Shown here piece after piece: positions 1 through 8,121 of a DNA stretch of 21,201 nucleotides. The DNA comes from CAYWFP01 sp964457365 (GTDB lineage Bacteria; Planctomycetota; SZUA-567). The stretch is taken from positions 1 to 21,201 of the forward strand of contig CAYWFP010000070.1 of the NCBI GenBank assembly GCA_964457365.1. The letters are read 5' to 3'. The notes under the pieces are model-generated. The model searched no databases. It was not told the DNA's origin and worked only from the letters and a program-made list of their open reading frames with translations. The position numbers and the translations under genes were made by a program. Each line of letters begins with the position of its first letter. Position 1 is the first letter of the stretch.

Positions 1-1038
1 TTTTTGCCCACCCGCCACGGCTTCGACAGCTATTACGGCATCCCCTACAGCAACGACATGGGCCGGCAGTACAACGACAAGGGCGAACTCCGCCAAGGGG
101 GCAGCCACGCGCCCTGGCCGCCGCTGCCGCTGCTGCGTGAGGAAGAGGTGATCGAGGCCCAGTTCGACCAGGCCGGCCTCACCGAGCGCTACGCCGAGGA
201 GTCTGTCCGCTTTATCCGCGACCACCGCGACGAACCGTTCTTCCTCTACCTGGCGCACATGTACGTCCACCTGCCGATCTACGTCCAGGACCGCTTCCTG
301 CGCGAGTCCGAGAACGGCCGCTACGGCGCGGCGGTGGCCTGCATCGACTGGTGCGCCGGGCTGATCCGCTACGAGTTGCAGCGCCTGGGCATCGCCGGGA
401 ACACGCTGATTCTCTTCACCTCCGACAACGGCTCGCGCGTCCGCGGTGAGGGCGGCAGCAACGGGGACCTGCGCGGCACCAAGGGCACCACCTGGGACGG
501 CGGCATGCGCCTGCCGCTGATCGCGCACTGGCCCGGGGTCGTCCCCGCCGGCGGCACCTGCGCGGAGGTGGCGTGCTCGCTGGACCTGTTGCCGACGCTC
601 GCCGGGCTCGCCGGCGCGTCGGTGCCCGACGACCGGGTCATCGACGGCTGCGATATCGCGCCGCTGATGCGCAACGAATCCGGCGCGCAGGGCCCTCGCG
701 AGGCGTTCTACTACTATGGCGGCGCGGGGCTGGCGGCGGTGCGTGCGGGCGACTGGAAGCTCCACGTCAGCCGTCAGGGCGAGGTCGTCGAGGAGCTGTA
801 CAATCTGCGCGAGGATGTCGGCGAAACCGTCGACGTCGCCGCGAAGCATGCCGACGTGGTCAAGCGGCTCCAGGGTTTTGCCGGGCGCGCGCGCGAGGAT
901 CTCGGCGACGCGATCCAGAACGCCGAAGGCGCCAACCGCCGCCCCGTCGGCTGGGTCGACAACCCGCGGATGCTCTGCGAATACGACCCCGCGTGCCCGT
1001 ACTACATGGCCGAGTACGACCTCACCGAGGGCGGCTGA
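1..1038 (+). CDS. Sulfatase (arylsulfatase A-like, S1 family), 5'-truncated by window edge
   Basis: This is the C-terminal 345 residues of a sulfatase, an enzyme that hydrolyses sulfate esters on glycans or small molecules. The frame is open from the first base and begins just after the expected N-terminal catalytic block, so the formylglycine Cys motif and the first metal-binding Asp pair lie outside the window. Visible family landmarks are TRHGFDSYYGIPYSNDM at the start, the PFFLYLAHMYVHLP segment with its conserved His, and TSDNGS (Asp coded at 424, Asn at 427), which supplies metal ligands. They are followed by the LRGTKGTTWDGGMRLPLIAHWPG-type block with its Lys and the C-terminal LYNLREDVGE motif. 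The TGA stop lies at the first bases of a 99-bp tandem repeat. A second sulfatase follows on the same strand, so the two may act on the same sulfated polysaccharide. Exact substrate cannot be called. The family call is firm. Confidence 0.93.
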   Translation, partial: FLPTRHGFDSYYGIPYSNDMGRQYNDKGELRQGGSHAPWPPLPLLREEEVIEAQFDQAGLTERYAEESVRFIRDHRDEPFFLYLAHMYVHLPIYVQDRFLRESENGRYGAAVACIDWCAGLIRYELQRLGIAGNTLILFTSDNGSRVRGEGGSNGDLRGTKGTTWDGGMRLPLIAHWPGVVPAGGTCAEVACSLDLLPTLAGLAGASVPDDRVIDGCDIAPLMRNESGAQGPREAFYYYGGAGLAAVRAGDWKLHVSRQGEVVEELYNLREDVGETVDVAAKHADVVKRLQGFAGRAREDLGDAIQNAEGANRRPVGWVDNPRMLCEYDPACPYYMAEYDLTEGG

Positions 1039-1252
1039 CCGGCGGGTCGCCGGAGACGATGACGCCACGCGTTCGCGCCGACTTCCGGATTGCCGCGCTC
1101 CCGCCGGTTGCGGGCCCGAGGAAGAAGACCGGGCTGACCGGCGGGTCGCCGGAGACGATGACGCCACGCGTTCGCGCCGACTTCCGGATTGCCGCGCTCC
1201 CGCCGGTTGCGGGCCCGAGGCAGAAGGCCGGGCTGACCGGCGGGTCGCCGGA
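1033..1252. repeat. 99-bp direct tandem repeat, about 2.2 copies
   Basis: Unit 1 is 1033-1131, unit 2 is 1132-1230, and a 22-bp partial third unit is 1231-1252. Units 1 and 2 differ by eye at only two positions, near their 3' ends. Each full unit contains two small hairpins: CCGGCG-GGT-CGCCGG (1039-1053 in unit 1) and CCCGC-CGGTT-GCGGG (1100-1114). The array starts at the stop codon of the upstream sulfatase and fills most of the gap to the next sulfatase. No T-tract follows the hairpins, so a simple intrinsic terminator is unlikely. The array resembles intergenic REP-like or VNTR elements, but I cannot assign it to a known family. Confidence 0.95.
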
Positions 1253-1340
1253 CAGGATGCCCGCGGGCGGCGGCGTGGTGGTGCCGGCTGAACGGGCCAG
1301 GTGAATTTCCTCTTCGATTTCCTGTACGAAAGGTCGCCCC

Positions 1341-2879
1341 ATGCGCCCGAACATCCTCTTCGCCTTCGCCGACGACTGGGGCCGCTACGCCTCCGCGTAC
1401 GCCCGGTTCGAGGCCGAAACGTCGCCGAACCGCCTCGTCGATACCCCGAACTTCGACCGCGTCGCCGACGAGGGCGTGATCTTCCGCAACGCCTTCGTTC
1501 CCGCGCCGAGCTGCACTCCGTGCCGCAGCTCGATCCTCTCGGGGCGTTATTTCTGGGAGTGCGGCCTCGGGGCGATTCTTCTGGGCGCGCGCTGGGACGA
1601 GTCGATCCCGTCGTATCCCCTGGAGCTGGAGAAGGCGGGCTACCACATCGGCCACACCTACAAGGTCTGGTCGCCCGGCAAGACCGAGAACGCCCCCTAC
1701 GGCGCCGCGCGCACGGCCTACAACCCCGCCGGCCAGCGCTACGGCCACTTCTCCCACGCGGCCACCGGACGCGCGCGGGAGGTCGGCGTCGACGCGGCCA
1801 AGCGGGAACTCTTCGACGAGACGCGCGCCAACTTCGACGCGTTTCTCGAGGCGCGCCCTTCCGATACCCCGTTCTGCTACTGGTGGGGGCCGACCAACAC
1901 CCACCGCACCTGGGAGAAAGGCTCGGGCAAAAATCTCTGGGGGCTCGAACCCGACGATCTGCAGGGCCGGCTGCCGGCGTTTCTTCCCGACGTTCACGAG
2001 GTGCGCGAGGACGTCTGCGATTACCTCGGCGAATGCCTCGCCGTCGACGCGGGGCTGGGCGTCTTGCTGGCGCGGCTCGAGGAGATCGGCGAGTTGGACA
2101 ACACGCTTCTCGTCGTCAGCGGCGACCACGGCATTCCCGGCTTTCCGCGCGCCAAGTGCAACCTGTACGACATCGGCTGCGAGGTCGCGCTCGCCGCGCG
2201 CTGGCCCGGGCATGTCGCGGCCGGCCGCGTGGTCGACGACTTCGTCAACCTGATGGACCTCGCGCCCACCTTCCTCGACGCCGCTCAGGTGCCGCATCCG
2301 GCGGGCGTCAGCGCCAGGAGCCTGCTGCCGGTGCTGGAGAGTCCCGCCTCCGGACAGGTCGAGCCCGCGCGCGACTTCGTCGTCCTGGGACGCGAGCGCC
2401 ACGTCGATTCCGCACGCGAGGGGTTTTTGCCGTATCCGCAGCGCTGCATACGCACGCGGGATTTTTTGTACATTATCAACTTCGCGCCCGAGCGTTGGCC
2501 GATGGGCGATCCGAAGGGCCTGGACGACATGAACGTCGCGCCGCCGTCGTTCGAGGAATTGGAGAAAGACACCCGCGTCTGTTACGCCGATCTCGACGCC
2601 GGGCCGACCAAGGCGTGGATGATCCACCACCGCGCCGAGGAGCACGTGGCGCCCTTGTTCGAACTCGGCTTCGGCAAGCGCCCGCGCGAGGAGCTGTTCG
2701 ACCTGCGGAGCGATCCGCATTACTTGCGCAACGTCGCGGGCGATCCGGCCTACGCACGGGACAAGGCGGAGCTGGAGACGCGGCTCTTTGCGGAACTGCG
2801 CGCCCATGCCGACCCGCGCGTGGTCGAGGATCCGTGCCGCTTCGAGCACGCCCCGTACGCCGGGCCGCCGGAGGCATGA
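1341..2879 (+). CDS. Sulfatase (S1 family, sulfamidase-like)
   Basis: This 512-residue protein is a complete sulfatase. The start ATG is preceded by a GAAAGG ribosome site (1328-1333). The N-terminus goes directly into the catalytic core, with metal-ligand Asp11-Asp12 in ADDWG and no signal peptide. The formylglycine motif is SCTPCRSS, with Cys58 the residue to be oxidised and Arg62 completing C-x-P-x-R. Asp262-His263 in SGDHG and Lys272 in the AKCNLYD segment are further active-site residues. The C-terminus carries the usual ELFDLRSDPHYLRN block. The GDHGIP...FPRAKCNLYD arrangement resembles heparan N-sulfatase (SGSH-type) enzymes, but the substrate is inferred only by resemblance. Activity needs a formylglycine-generating enzyme or an anaerobic sulfatase-maturating enzyme, neither of which is in this window. 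Lack of a leader peptide suggests a cytoplasmic location or non-classical export. Confidence 0.93.
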   Translation: MRPNILFAFADDWGRYASAYARFEAETSPNRLVDTPNFDRVADEGVIFRNAFVPAPSCTPCRSSILSGRYFWECGLGAILLGARWDESIPSYPLELEKAGYHIGHTYKVWSPGKTENAPYGAARTAYNPAGQRYGHFSHAATGRAREVGVDAAKRELFDETRANFDAFLEARPSDTPFCYWWGPTNTHRTWEKGSGKNLWGLEPDDLQGRLPAFLPDVHEVREDVCDYLGECLAVDAGLGVLLARLEEIGELDNTLLVVSGDHGIPGFPRAKCNLYDIGCEVALAARWPGHVAAGRVVDDFVNLMDLAPTFLDAAQVPHPAGVSARSLLPVLESPASGQVEPARDFVVLGRERHVDSAREGFLPYPQRCIRTRDFLYIINFAPERWPMGDPKGLDDMNVAPPSFEELEKDTRVCYADLDAGPTKAWMIHHRAEEHVAPLFELGFGKRPREELFDLRSDPHYLRNVAGDPAYARDKAELETRLFAELRAHADPRVVEDPCRFEHAPYAGPPEA

Positions 2880-2934
2880 CCGAACGACGGGCCGCGCGCT
2901 GGTATTTATGGGAGCTCTTGAAGCCCGCCCCCGC

Positions 2935-2962
2935 TTGCATCCTCGCGGCCGCGCGCTATGAT
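2935..2962 (+). promoter_or_regulatory. Sigma70-type promoter for the RND efflux operon
   Basis: TTGCAT (2935-2940) and TATGAT (2957-2962) are separated by 16 nt and match the sigma70 consensus well. The predicted transcription start is near 2969, giving a leader of about 73 nt to the GTG at 3042. An in-frame ATG at 2958 falls inside the -10 box and so is unlikely to be the real start. Confidence 0.6.
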
Positions 2963-3031
2963 GTGGGCGGGGTTCGGGTACGGCGGTTCGGGGCTTCGTA
3001 ACCCGGCGCGCCGGCCGCGCGTACCCCTTGC

Positions 3032-3036
3032 GGAGG
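3032..3036 (+). promoter_or_regulatory. Ribosome binding site that decides the GTG start
   Basis: GGAGG lies 5 nt before the GTG at 3042. No comparable site precedes the earlier in-frame ATG at 2958, and the residues between the two are Arg/Pro/Gly-rich and precede an obvious membrane anchor. This places the start at 3042. Confidence 0.75.
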
Positions 3037-3041
3037 CGACT

Positions 3042-4226
3042 GTGAGCAGACTTGTTCAGGGATTGGCCGCGGTGGCGGTGCTGGTCGCGGGCGTGGGCGT
3101 GGCCTACGTCCTGATGGCCACGAGCGCGACGGCCAGGCGCCGGCCGCTCCGGATCGTCCCGCGCGACGTGGAGGTGCTCGCCGTCGAGGTCGGGCCGCGC
3201 GCCGTACGCGTGCCGGCGATGGGTACGGTCGAGGCCGACCGCAGCGTCTCGTTGCAGCCCGAGGTCGGCGGTCGCGTCGTCGAGGTCAGTGACGAATTGA
3301 CCCCCGGCGGCACTTTCGCCGCGGGCGATCTGATCCTCCGCATCGATCCGCGCGACTACGAATTCGCCGTGGCGCAGCAGGAGGCAGGCGTCGCGCAGGC
3401 GGTGCTGGCGCTGAAGGAAGAGCGCGGCCGGCAGACCTCCGCGCAGCTCGAGGAGAAGATCACCGGCGGCCGCCCCGGCGCGGGGCCCGAGGCGCGGGCG
3501 CTGCGGCTGCGCGAGCCCCATGTCGCCGCGGCCGAGGCGGCGCTGGCGGCCGCGCGCGAGCAACTCGCGCAGGCGAAGCTGAACCTGCGGCGCACCGGGT
3601 TGCGCGCACCGTTGGCGTGCATGGTGCTCGACGAAGCCGTCGAGGTCGGCCAGACCCTCTCGCCGCAGGCGCCGGTGGTTACGCTCGTCGGCACCGAGCG
3701 ATTCCGCGTGCGCGTCAGCGTCCCCGTCGAGCGCCTCGCGCAGATCGAGCTGCCCGGCGAGGATAGGCCGGGATCCCCCGCGCGGGTGATCCACGAGGTC
3801 GGCGACGCCGCGCCGCTGGTGCGCGAGGGGCGGGTGATGCGCCTCCTGGGCAACCTCGACCCGCAGGGCCGGATGGCGCAACTGCTGGTGGCGGTGAACG
3901 AGCCGCTGCAGGGGGCGCGGCCGCTGCTGCTGGGCGCGTACGTCCGCGTCGAAATCGAGGGCCCCGGCTTCCCCGCCGCCGCCGAGATTCCGCGCGAGGC
4001 GCTGCGCGAGGGCGACGTCGTCTGGCTGATGGACAAGGACGACCGGCTGGCGATCCGCCCCGTCGAGGTACTCTGGCGCCGGCCCGAGACGGTGCTGGTC
4101 GGCGGCGGCCTGCGCGCGGGCGAGCGCGTGGTGCTGACGGCGCTCTCGATGCCGGTGCCGGGCATGGGGCTGCGCCTGGCGCTCGCGAGCGAGACGAATG
4201 CCGCGGCGGGCGAGGCGTCTCCATGA
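3042..4226 (+). CDS. RND efflux periplasmic adaptor (membrane fusion protein, HlyD/AcrA family)
   Basis: This 394-residue adaptor links an inner-membrane RND pump to an outer-membrane channel. The start is a GTG supported by GGAGG. Residues about 5-25 form a hydrophobic N-terminal anchor. The first lipoyl half (about 65-105) contains SLQPEVGGRVVEV and GDLILRIDPRDY. A coiled-coil hairpin follows (about 105-185), rich in Ala, Glu and Gln. The second lipoyl half contains LRRTGLRAPLACMVLDEAV, with VEVGQTLSPQAPVVTLV behind it, and a beta-barrel and membrane-proximal domain complete the protein (VRVSVPVERLAQI onwards). The stop overlaps the start of the permease gene by ATGA, so the two are translationally coupled. 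No TolC-like channel gene is adjacent, so the pump probably borrows one encoded elsewhere. The substrate is unknown. Family membership is clear. Confidence 0.93.
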   Translation: MSRLVQGLAAVAVLVAGVGVAYVLMATSATARRRPLRIVPRDVEVLAVEVGPRAVRVPAMGTVEADRSVSLQPEVGGRVVEVSDELTPGGTFAAGDLILRIDPRDYEFAVAQQEAGVAQAVLALKEERGRQTSAQLEEKITGGRPGAGPEARALRLREPHVAAAEAALAAAREQLAQAKLNLRRTGLRAPLACMVLDEAVEVGQTLSPQAPVVTLVGTERFRVRVSVPVERLAQIELPGEDRPGSPARVIHEVGDAAPLVREGRVMRLLGNLDPQGRMAQLLVAVNEPLQGARPLLLGAYVRVEIEGPGFPAAAEIPREALREGDVVWLMDKDDRLAIRPVEVLWRRPETVLVGGGLRAGERVVLTALSMPVPGMGLRLALASETNAAAGEASP

Positions 4227-7200
4227 CGGCGCTGCCGCCCACGGACACGACCCGCGGTCCGGTGGCGTGGATGGCGCGCCACCCGGTCTCGGCCAACCTG
4301 CTGATGGCGATTCTGATGATCGGCGGCCTGCTCACGGTCACGCGGATCAAGCAGGAGATCTTTCCCGAGTTCGAGATCGACGCGGTCAGCATCGTCGTGC
4401 CGTACCCCGGCGCCTCGCCCGAGGAGGTCGAGCGCGGCATCCTGCTGGCGCTGGAGGAGGCCGTCCGCGGCGTCGACGGCGTCGACAAGGTCACCGCCAT
4501 CGCCGAGGAGGGGCTGGCCAGCGTCACCGTCGAGTTGATGCTCGGGACGGACAACAACAAGGCCGCGCAGGATATCAAGAACGAGGCCGACCGCATCACC
4601 AGCTTCCCCGAGGACGCCGAGCGGCCGATGGTGAAGCTCGAGGTGATGAAGCCGCAGGTGGTCAGCGTCGCGGTCCACGGCGAGCAGGACCAGCGGCTGC
4701 TGCGCGAGCTGGCCGAGCGCGTCCGCAGCGAGCTGCTGCGCCATCCGCGCATCACCCAGGTCGAACTGAAGAACGTCCCGCCGCTGGAGATCGCCATCGA
4801 GGTCCCGCCCGAGGCGCTGCGCCGCTACGGCCTGACGCTCGAGGCCGTGGCCGCGGCGGTGGGCGCGACCGCGGTGGAGGTGCCCGGCGGCGGGGTCAAG
4901 ACCGGCAAGGGCGAGGTGCTGCTGCGGCTCAACGAGCGACGGAATATCGGCCGGGAGTTCGCCGACATCCCGCTGGTGAGCCTGCCCGACGGCACCACCG
5001 TCGTCCTCGGCGACGTCGCCGAGATCCGCGACGGTTTCGAGGAGACCGACCAGCGCTCCTACTACAACGGCGAGCCGGCGGTCAACATCGAGGTCGGCCG
5101 CGTCGGCGACCAGACGCCGATCGAGGTCGCCGAGGCGGTCAAGGAGATCGTCGCGCGCATCCGCCCGGCCCTGCCGCCCGGGGTGGACGTCACCGTCTGG
5201 AACGACCTCTCGGAGATCTTCCGCGACCGCATCGACCTGCTGCTCCGCAACGGCGCGCTGGGGCTGGTGCTGGTGATGGTGCTGCTGGGCTGCTTCCTGC
5301 AGGTGCGGCTGGCGTGGTGGGTGATGATGGGCATCCCCGTCTCGTTCCTCGGCGGCATGCTCTTCCTGCCGGGCTTCGATGTCTCGATCAACATGATCTC
5401 GCTCTTCGCCTTCATCATGGCGCTGGGGATCGTCGTCGACGACGCCATCGTCGTCGGCGAGAACGTCTTCGAGATGCGCCAGCAGGGGCTGGGCTACCTC
5501 GACGCGGGTATCGCCGGCGCGCGCCAGGTGGCCATGCCGGTGACCTTCTCGATCCTGACCAACGTCGCGGCCTTCTCGCCGCTGCTGTTCATTCCCGGGA
5601 CGATGGGAAAGGTCTTCCGCGTTATGCCGGTGGTGATCATCGCCGTCTTCGTCATCTCGCTCTTCGAGGCGCTCTTCGTCCTCCCGGCGCACCTGGGCCA
5701 CCAGCGACCGCCGCAGCCGGGCGGATTCTGGATGCGGCTCAACTGCGTCGAGCGTTTCTTCGGCGGACTGCTCGGGCGCTTCGTCGAGCACGTCTACGCG
5801 CCGGTGCTGGAGCGGGCGGTGCGCTGGCGTTACTTCACCCTGGCGCTGGCGTTGGCGATCCTGGTGGTCGCCGTGGCCTACTTCCGCAGCGGGCGCATCC
5901 GCCAGACCTTCCGCCCCGAGGTCGAGATGGACCTCGTCGTCGCCAGCCTGGAGCTGCCTTTCGGCGCGCCGGTGGAGCGGACGGAGGCCTTCACCCGCCG
6001 GCTGGCGCGGGCCGCGCGGGAGGCGGCCGGAGAGATCGAGGACGAGCGGATCGTCGAGAGCGTCTACGCCCAGATCGGCGGCATCCTCATGCGCCACGGG
6101 CCGCGCGCCGGCGGCAGTGGCGGCAGCGCCGGGCACCAGGCCAACGTCTTCGTCTTTCTCGTCTCCGCCGACAAGCGCGACGCCTCGGCCAAAGCCTTCT
6201 CCGACGCCTGGCGCGAGCGTTTCGGCAAGCCGCCCGGCGTCCGTTCCATCGGCTTCCGCAACGACCTCGGCGGCCCCGGCGGCGGCGCGCCCGTCGACGT
6301 GATGCTGACCCATCGCGACCTCGGCGAGCTCGAAGCCGCGGCGGCGGAGCTGGCGCGACAGCTCGAGGAGCACGAGGGCGTCAAGGATATCGACCCGGGC
6401 TTCGCGCCGGGCAAGCCCCAGCTCGACTTCGCCGTCCGTTCCGCCGCGCGCAGCCTCGGCGTCACCGCGGAGGACCTGGGCCGGCAGGTGCGCGCGGCAT
6501 TCCACGGCGTCGAGGCGCTGCGGCAGCAGCGCGGCCGCGAGGAGGTGCGCGTCATGGTCCGCTACCCCGAGGCCGCGCGCCGCTCGATGTACGCGCTCGA
6601 GGAGATGATCATCCGCACCCCGGGAGGCGGCGAGATGCCGCTCAGGCAGGCCGCGGCGATCCGCCCGGGCAGCGCTTACAGCAGCATCGTCCGCGAGAAC
6701 GGCCAGCGCGTGCTGCACGTCACCGCCGACATCGTCCCGCGCAAGAACGCCGAGCTGGTGCTGACGGCGCTGACCGGGCGCGAACCGAGCCCGATCGAGC
6801 GCGCCGCCGACGCCCTGACGCGGCTCACGGGCGGCACGGTTCCGGCGCGGCCGACGCCGTACCTGCAGACGCTCAAGCAGCGCCACGTCGGCCTCGACTA
6901 CGGCTTTGGCGGCCACCGCGAGGAGATCCGGAAGAGCCTCGCCTCGCTGGCGATCACCTTCCCGGTGGCGCTGCTGGTGATCTACCTGCTGCTGGCGGTC
7001 CCGTTCGACAGCTACCTGCAGCCGGCGATCATCATGGTCTCGATCCCCTTCGGCATCGTCGGCGCGGTGATCGGCCTGGCGTGGATGGGCTACCAGCTCA
7101 GCATCATCGCCATGCTCGGCATCGTCGCGCTCTCGGGGGTGGTGGTCAACGACTCGCTGGTCCTGGTGGACTACGCCAACCGGCTCCAGCGCGCGGGCGG

Positions 7201-7528
7201 CCAGCCGCCCCTGTCGGCCATCGTCGCCGCGGGCAAGCGCCGCCTGCGGCCGATTCTGCTGACGAGCCTGACCACCTTCGGCGGGCTGACGCCGATGATT
7301 CTCGAGACGAGCATGCAGGCGCGGTTCATGGTGCCCATGGCCGTCAGCCTCGGCTACGGCATCCTCTTCGCGACGCTGATCGCGCTGCTGCTGGTGCCGG
7401 CGCTGTACCTCATCGTCGAGGACCTCCGCGGCCGCCCCGTAACCGCCAGCCACCGTGGGGACGACATCCACCCGGATCATGCCCCCGAAGCCACAGACGA
7501 TTTGCATGACATTCCTCCTGTTCCCTGA
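4223..7528 (+). CDS. RND superfamily efflux permease (AcrB/MexB-like)
   Basis: This 1101-residue inner-membrane proton-driven pump has the usual RND length and the duplicated layout of one TM, a large periplasmic loop and a bundle of TMs. TM1 is about residues 21-40. The first porter region includes IVVPYPGASPEEVERG, typical of the family. The TM4 motif GIVVDDAIVVGEN gives the proton-relay Asp pair at 406-407. The second half begins its TM bundle near residue 910 (SLASLAITFPVALLVIYLLL) and contains GVVVNDSLVLVDY and LLTSLTTFGGLTPM. The gene begins inside the adaptor's stop (ATGA), indicating one transcript and a fixed stoichiometry. A short Gly/Ser-rich insertion near residue 630-640 (GGSGGSAG) lies within the second periplasmic loop. 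The exported substrate (drug, metal or metabolite) cannot be read from the sequence; the two acidic TM4 residues do not by themselves separate drug from metal pumps. Confidence 0.95.
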   Translation: MTALPPTDTTRGPVAWMARHPVSANLLMAILMIGGLLTVTRIKQEIFPEFEIDAVSIVVPYPGASPEEVERGILLALEEAVRGVDGVDKVTAIAEEGLASVTVELMLGTDNNKAAQDIKNEADRITSFPEDAERPMVKLEVMKPQVVSVAVHGEQDQRLLRELAERVRSELLRHPRITQVELKNVPPLEIAIEVPPEALRRYGLTLEAVAAAVGATAVEVPGGGVKTGKGEVLLRLNERRNIGREFADIPLVSLPDGTTVVLGDVAEIRDGFEETDQRSYYNGEPAVNIEVGRVGDQTPIEVAEAVKEIVARIRPALPPGVDVTVWNDLSEIFRDRIDLLLRNGALGLVLVMVLLGCFLQVRLAWWVMMGIPVSFLGGMLFLPGFDVSINMISLFAFIMALGIVVDDAIVVGENVFEMRQQGLGYLDAGIAGARQVAMPVTFSILTNVAAFSPLLFIPGTMGKVFRVMPVVIIAVFVISLFEALFVLPAHLGHQRPPQPGGFWMRLNCVERFFGGLLGRFVEHVYAPVLERAVRWRYFTLALALAILVVAVAYFRSGRIRQTFRPEVEMDLVVASLELPFGAPVERTEAFTRRLARAAREAAGEIEDERIVESVYAQIGGILMRHGPRAGGSGGSAGHQANVFVFLVSADKRDASAKAFSDAWRERFGKPPGVRSIGFRNDLGGPGGGAPVDVMLTHRDLGELEAAAAELARQLEEHEGVKDIDPGFAPGKPQLDFAVRSAARSLGVTAEDLGRQVRAAFHGVEALRQQRGREEVRVMVRYPEAARRSMYALEEMIIRTPGGGEMPLRQAAAIRPGSAYSSIVRENGQRVLHVTADIVPRKNAELVLTALTGREPSPIERAADALTRLTGGTVPARPTPYLQTLKQRHVGLDYGFGGHREEIRKSLASLAITFPVALLVIYLLLAVPFDSYLQPAIIMVSIPFGIVGAVIGLAWMGYQLSIIAMLGIVALSGVVVNDSLVLVDYANRLQRAGGQPPLSAIVAAGKRRLRPILLTSLTTFGGLTPMILETSMQARFMVPMAVSLGYGILFATLIALLLVPALYLIVEDLRGRPVTASHRGDDIHPDHAPEATDDLHDIPPVP

Positions 7529-7755
7529 CCGGTCGCCACGCCCGGCACCACGCCGGCACGCGTCGCTGCCAGTCAATCTGCGGCAGAGGAGGGCGAAAAT
7601 CAACAAGACGTGGTACAGAACTGTACTCTACAAGATTTCGAGAAAAGTTGAAAAGGAAGTTAAATGCTTTGCAGGAAGGCGAATAGGTAGACGTGAAAAA
7701 GGGTAGAAAAACTTATAAAATCGTGTGAATGGATTTCCTGAATCATCCCGATACA
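7529..7755. other. Non-coding spacer with an AT-rich segment
   Basis: After the permease stop there is a small hairpin CCGGC-ACCAC-GCCGG (7542-7556) with no T-tract. From about 7595 to 7745 base composition switches abruptly to AT-rich, purine-heavy sequence unlike anything else in the window. It holds a perfect inverted repeat (7613-7626) and a TATAAA (7714-7719) without a convincing -35. An ATG at 7729 opens a frame that only runs into the tandem repeat; I do not call it a gene. Function is unknown; a promoter, small RNA or remnant of a mobile element are all possible. Confidence 0.6.
7613..7626. promoter_or_regulatory. Perfect inverted repeat GTACAG-AA-CTGTAC, possible operator
   Basis: The two 6-bp half-sites are exactly complementary around a 2-bp centre and lie in AT-rich sequence. 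The layout fits a dimeric repressor site. No gene with a convincing start lies close downstream on either strand, so the regulated target is unclear. The spacing does not match the LexA boxes I know (GTAC-N4-GTWC or GAAC-N4-GTTC). Confidence 0.35.
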
Positions 7756-8042
7756 GGTCCGTGCCGGACTGGCAATCACGCTGAGGCGGCGGCGGGAGCG
7801 GTATTTTTGGCGCTGCCGCGGGGTCCGTGCCGGACTGGCAATCACGCTGAGGCGGCGGCGGGAGCTTTATCTTTGGCGCTGCCGTGGNNNNNNNNNNNNN
7901 NNNNNNNNNNNNNNNNNNNNNNNNNNNNNNNNNNNNNNNNNNNNNNNNNNNNNNNNNNNNNNNNNNNNNNNNNNNNNNNNNNNNNNNTCACGCTGAGGCG
8001 GCGGCGGGAGCTTTATCTTTGGCGCTGCCGTGGAGTCCGTGC
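7756..8042. repeat. 66-bp direct tandem repeat interrupted by an assembly gap
   Basis: Unit 1 is 7756-7821 and unit 2 is 7822-7887. The 46 bases after the gap (7988-8033) equal unit positions 21-66, and GTCCGTGC at 8035-8042 begins another, degraded unit. Unit 1 differs from unit 2 at four positions; the post-gap partial is identical to unit 2. Each unit begins with a short hairpin, GTCCG-TGC-CGGAC. The true copy number is unknown because identical units broke the assembly. There are no unique spacers between units, so it is not a CRISPR array. Confidence 0.95.
7888..7987. other. Assembly gap (100 N)
   Basis: The gap is exactly 100 undetermined bases, the conventional placeholder for a gap of unknown length. 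It begins exactly at a unit boundary of the 66-bp repeat, so the missing sequence is most likely further repeat copies, and coordinates downstream should be treated as nominal. Confidence 0.97.
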
Positions 8043-8083
8043 GCCGGCAGACCGTGTGCGCGGCGGGCGGCGAGTTTTGCCTG

Positions 8084-8121
8084 GGCGCCTCGGGCTCTTC
8101 GCGGTTTCGTGGAGAGGCGCC
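8084..8121 (-). terminator. Hairpin at the end of the glycosyltransferase gene, possible terminator
   Basis: GGCGCCTC (8084-8091) and GAGGCGCC (8114-8121) form a perfect 8-bp stem around a 22-nt loop, reaching the last base of the glycosyltransferase stop codon. No U-tract follows on the minus strand, so it may stabilise the mRNA 3' end or need Rho rather than act as an intrinsic terminator. Confidence 0.4.

Noticed and set aside
2958..3041. Earlier ATG start of the efflux adaptor at 2958
   Set aside because: It lies inside the -10 box of the predicted promoter and has no ribosome site; the GTG at 3042 has GGAGG and starts at the membrane anchor.
1002..3881. A 959-codon open frame on the minus strand opposite the sulfatase and adaptor genes
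   Set aside because: It is antisense to three well-supported genes. Its translation is a low-complexity Arg/Ala/Gly/His mixture with no motif, as expected for shadow frames in GC-rich DNA.
3356..7606. A 1416-codon minus-strand open frame and an 1103-codon plus-strand frame overlapping the RND permease
   Set aside because: Both are composition artefacts (Arg/His/Gly/Ala-rich, no domains), while the permease frame has full RND motifs and the ATGA link to the adaptor.
7613..7626. LexA/SOS box
   Set aside because: The half-sites have the wrong spacing for the known LexA operators, and no SOS gene is nearby.
7756..8033. CRISPR array
   Set aside because: The units are adjacent without unique spacers, 66 bp is too long for a CRISPR repeat, and no cas gene is near.
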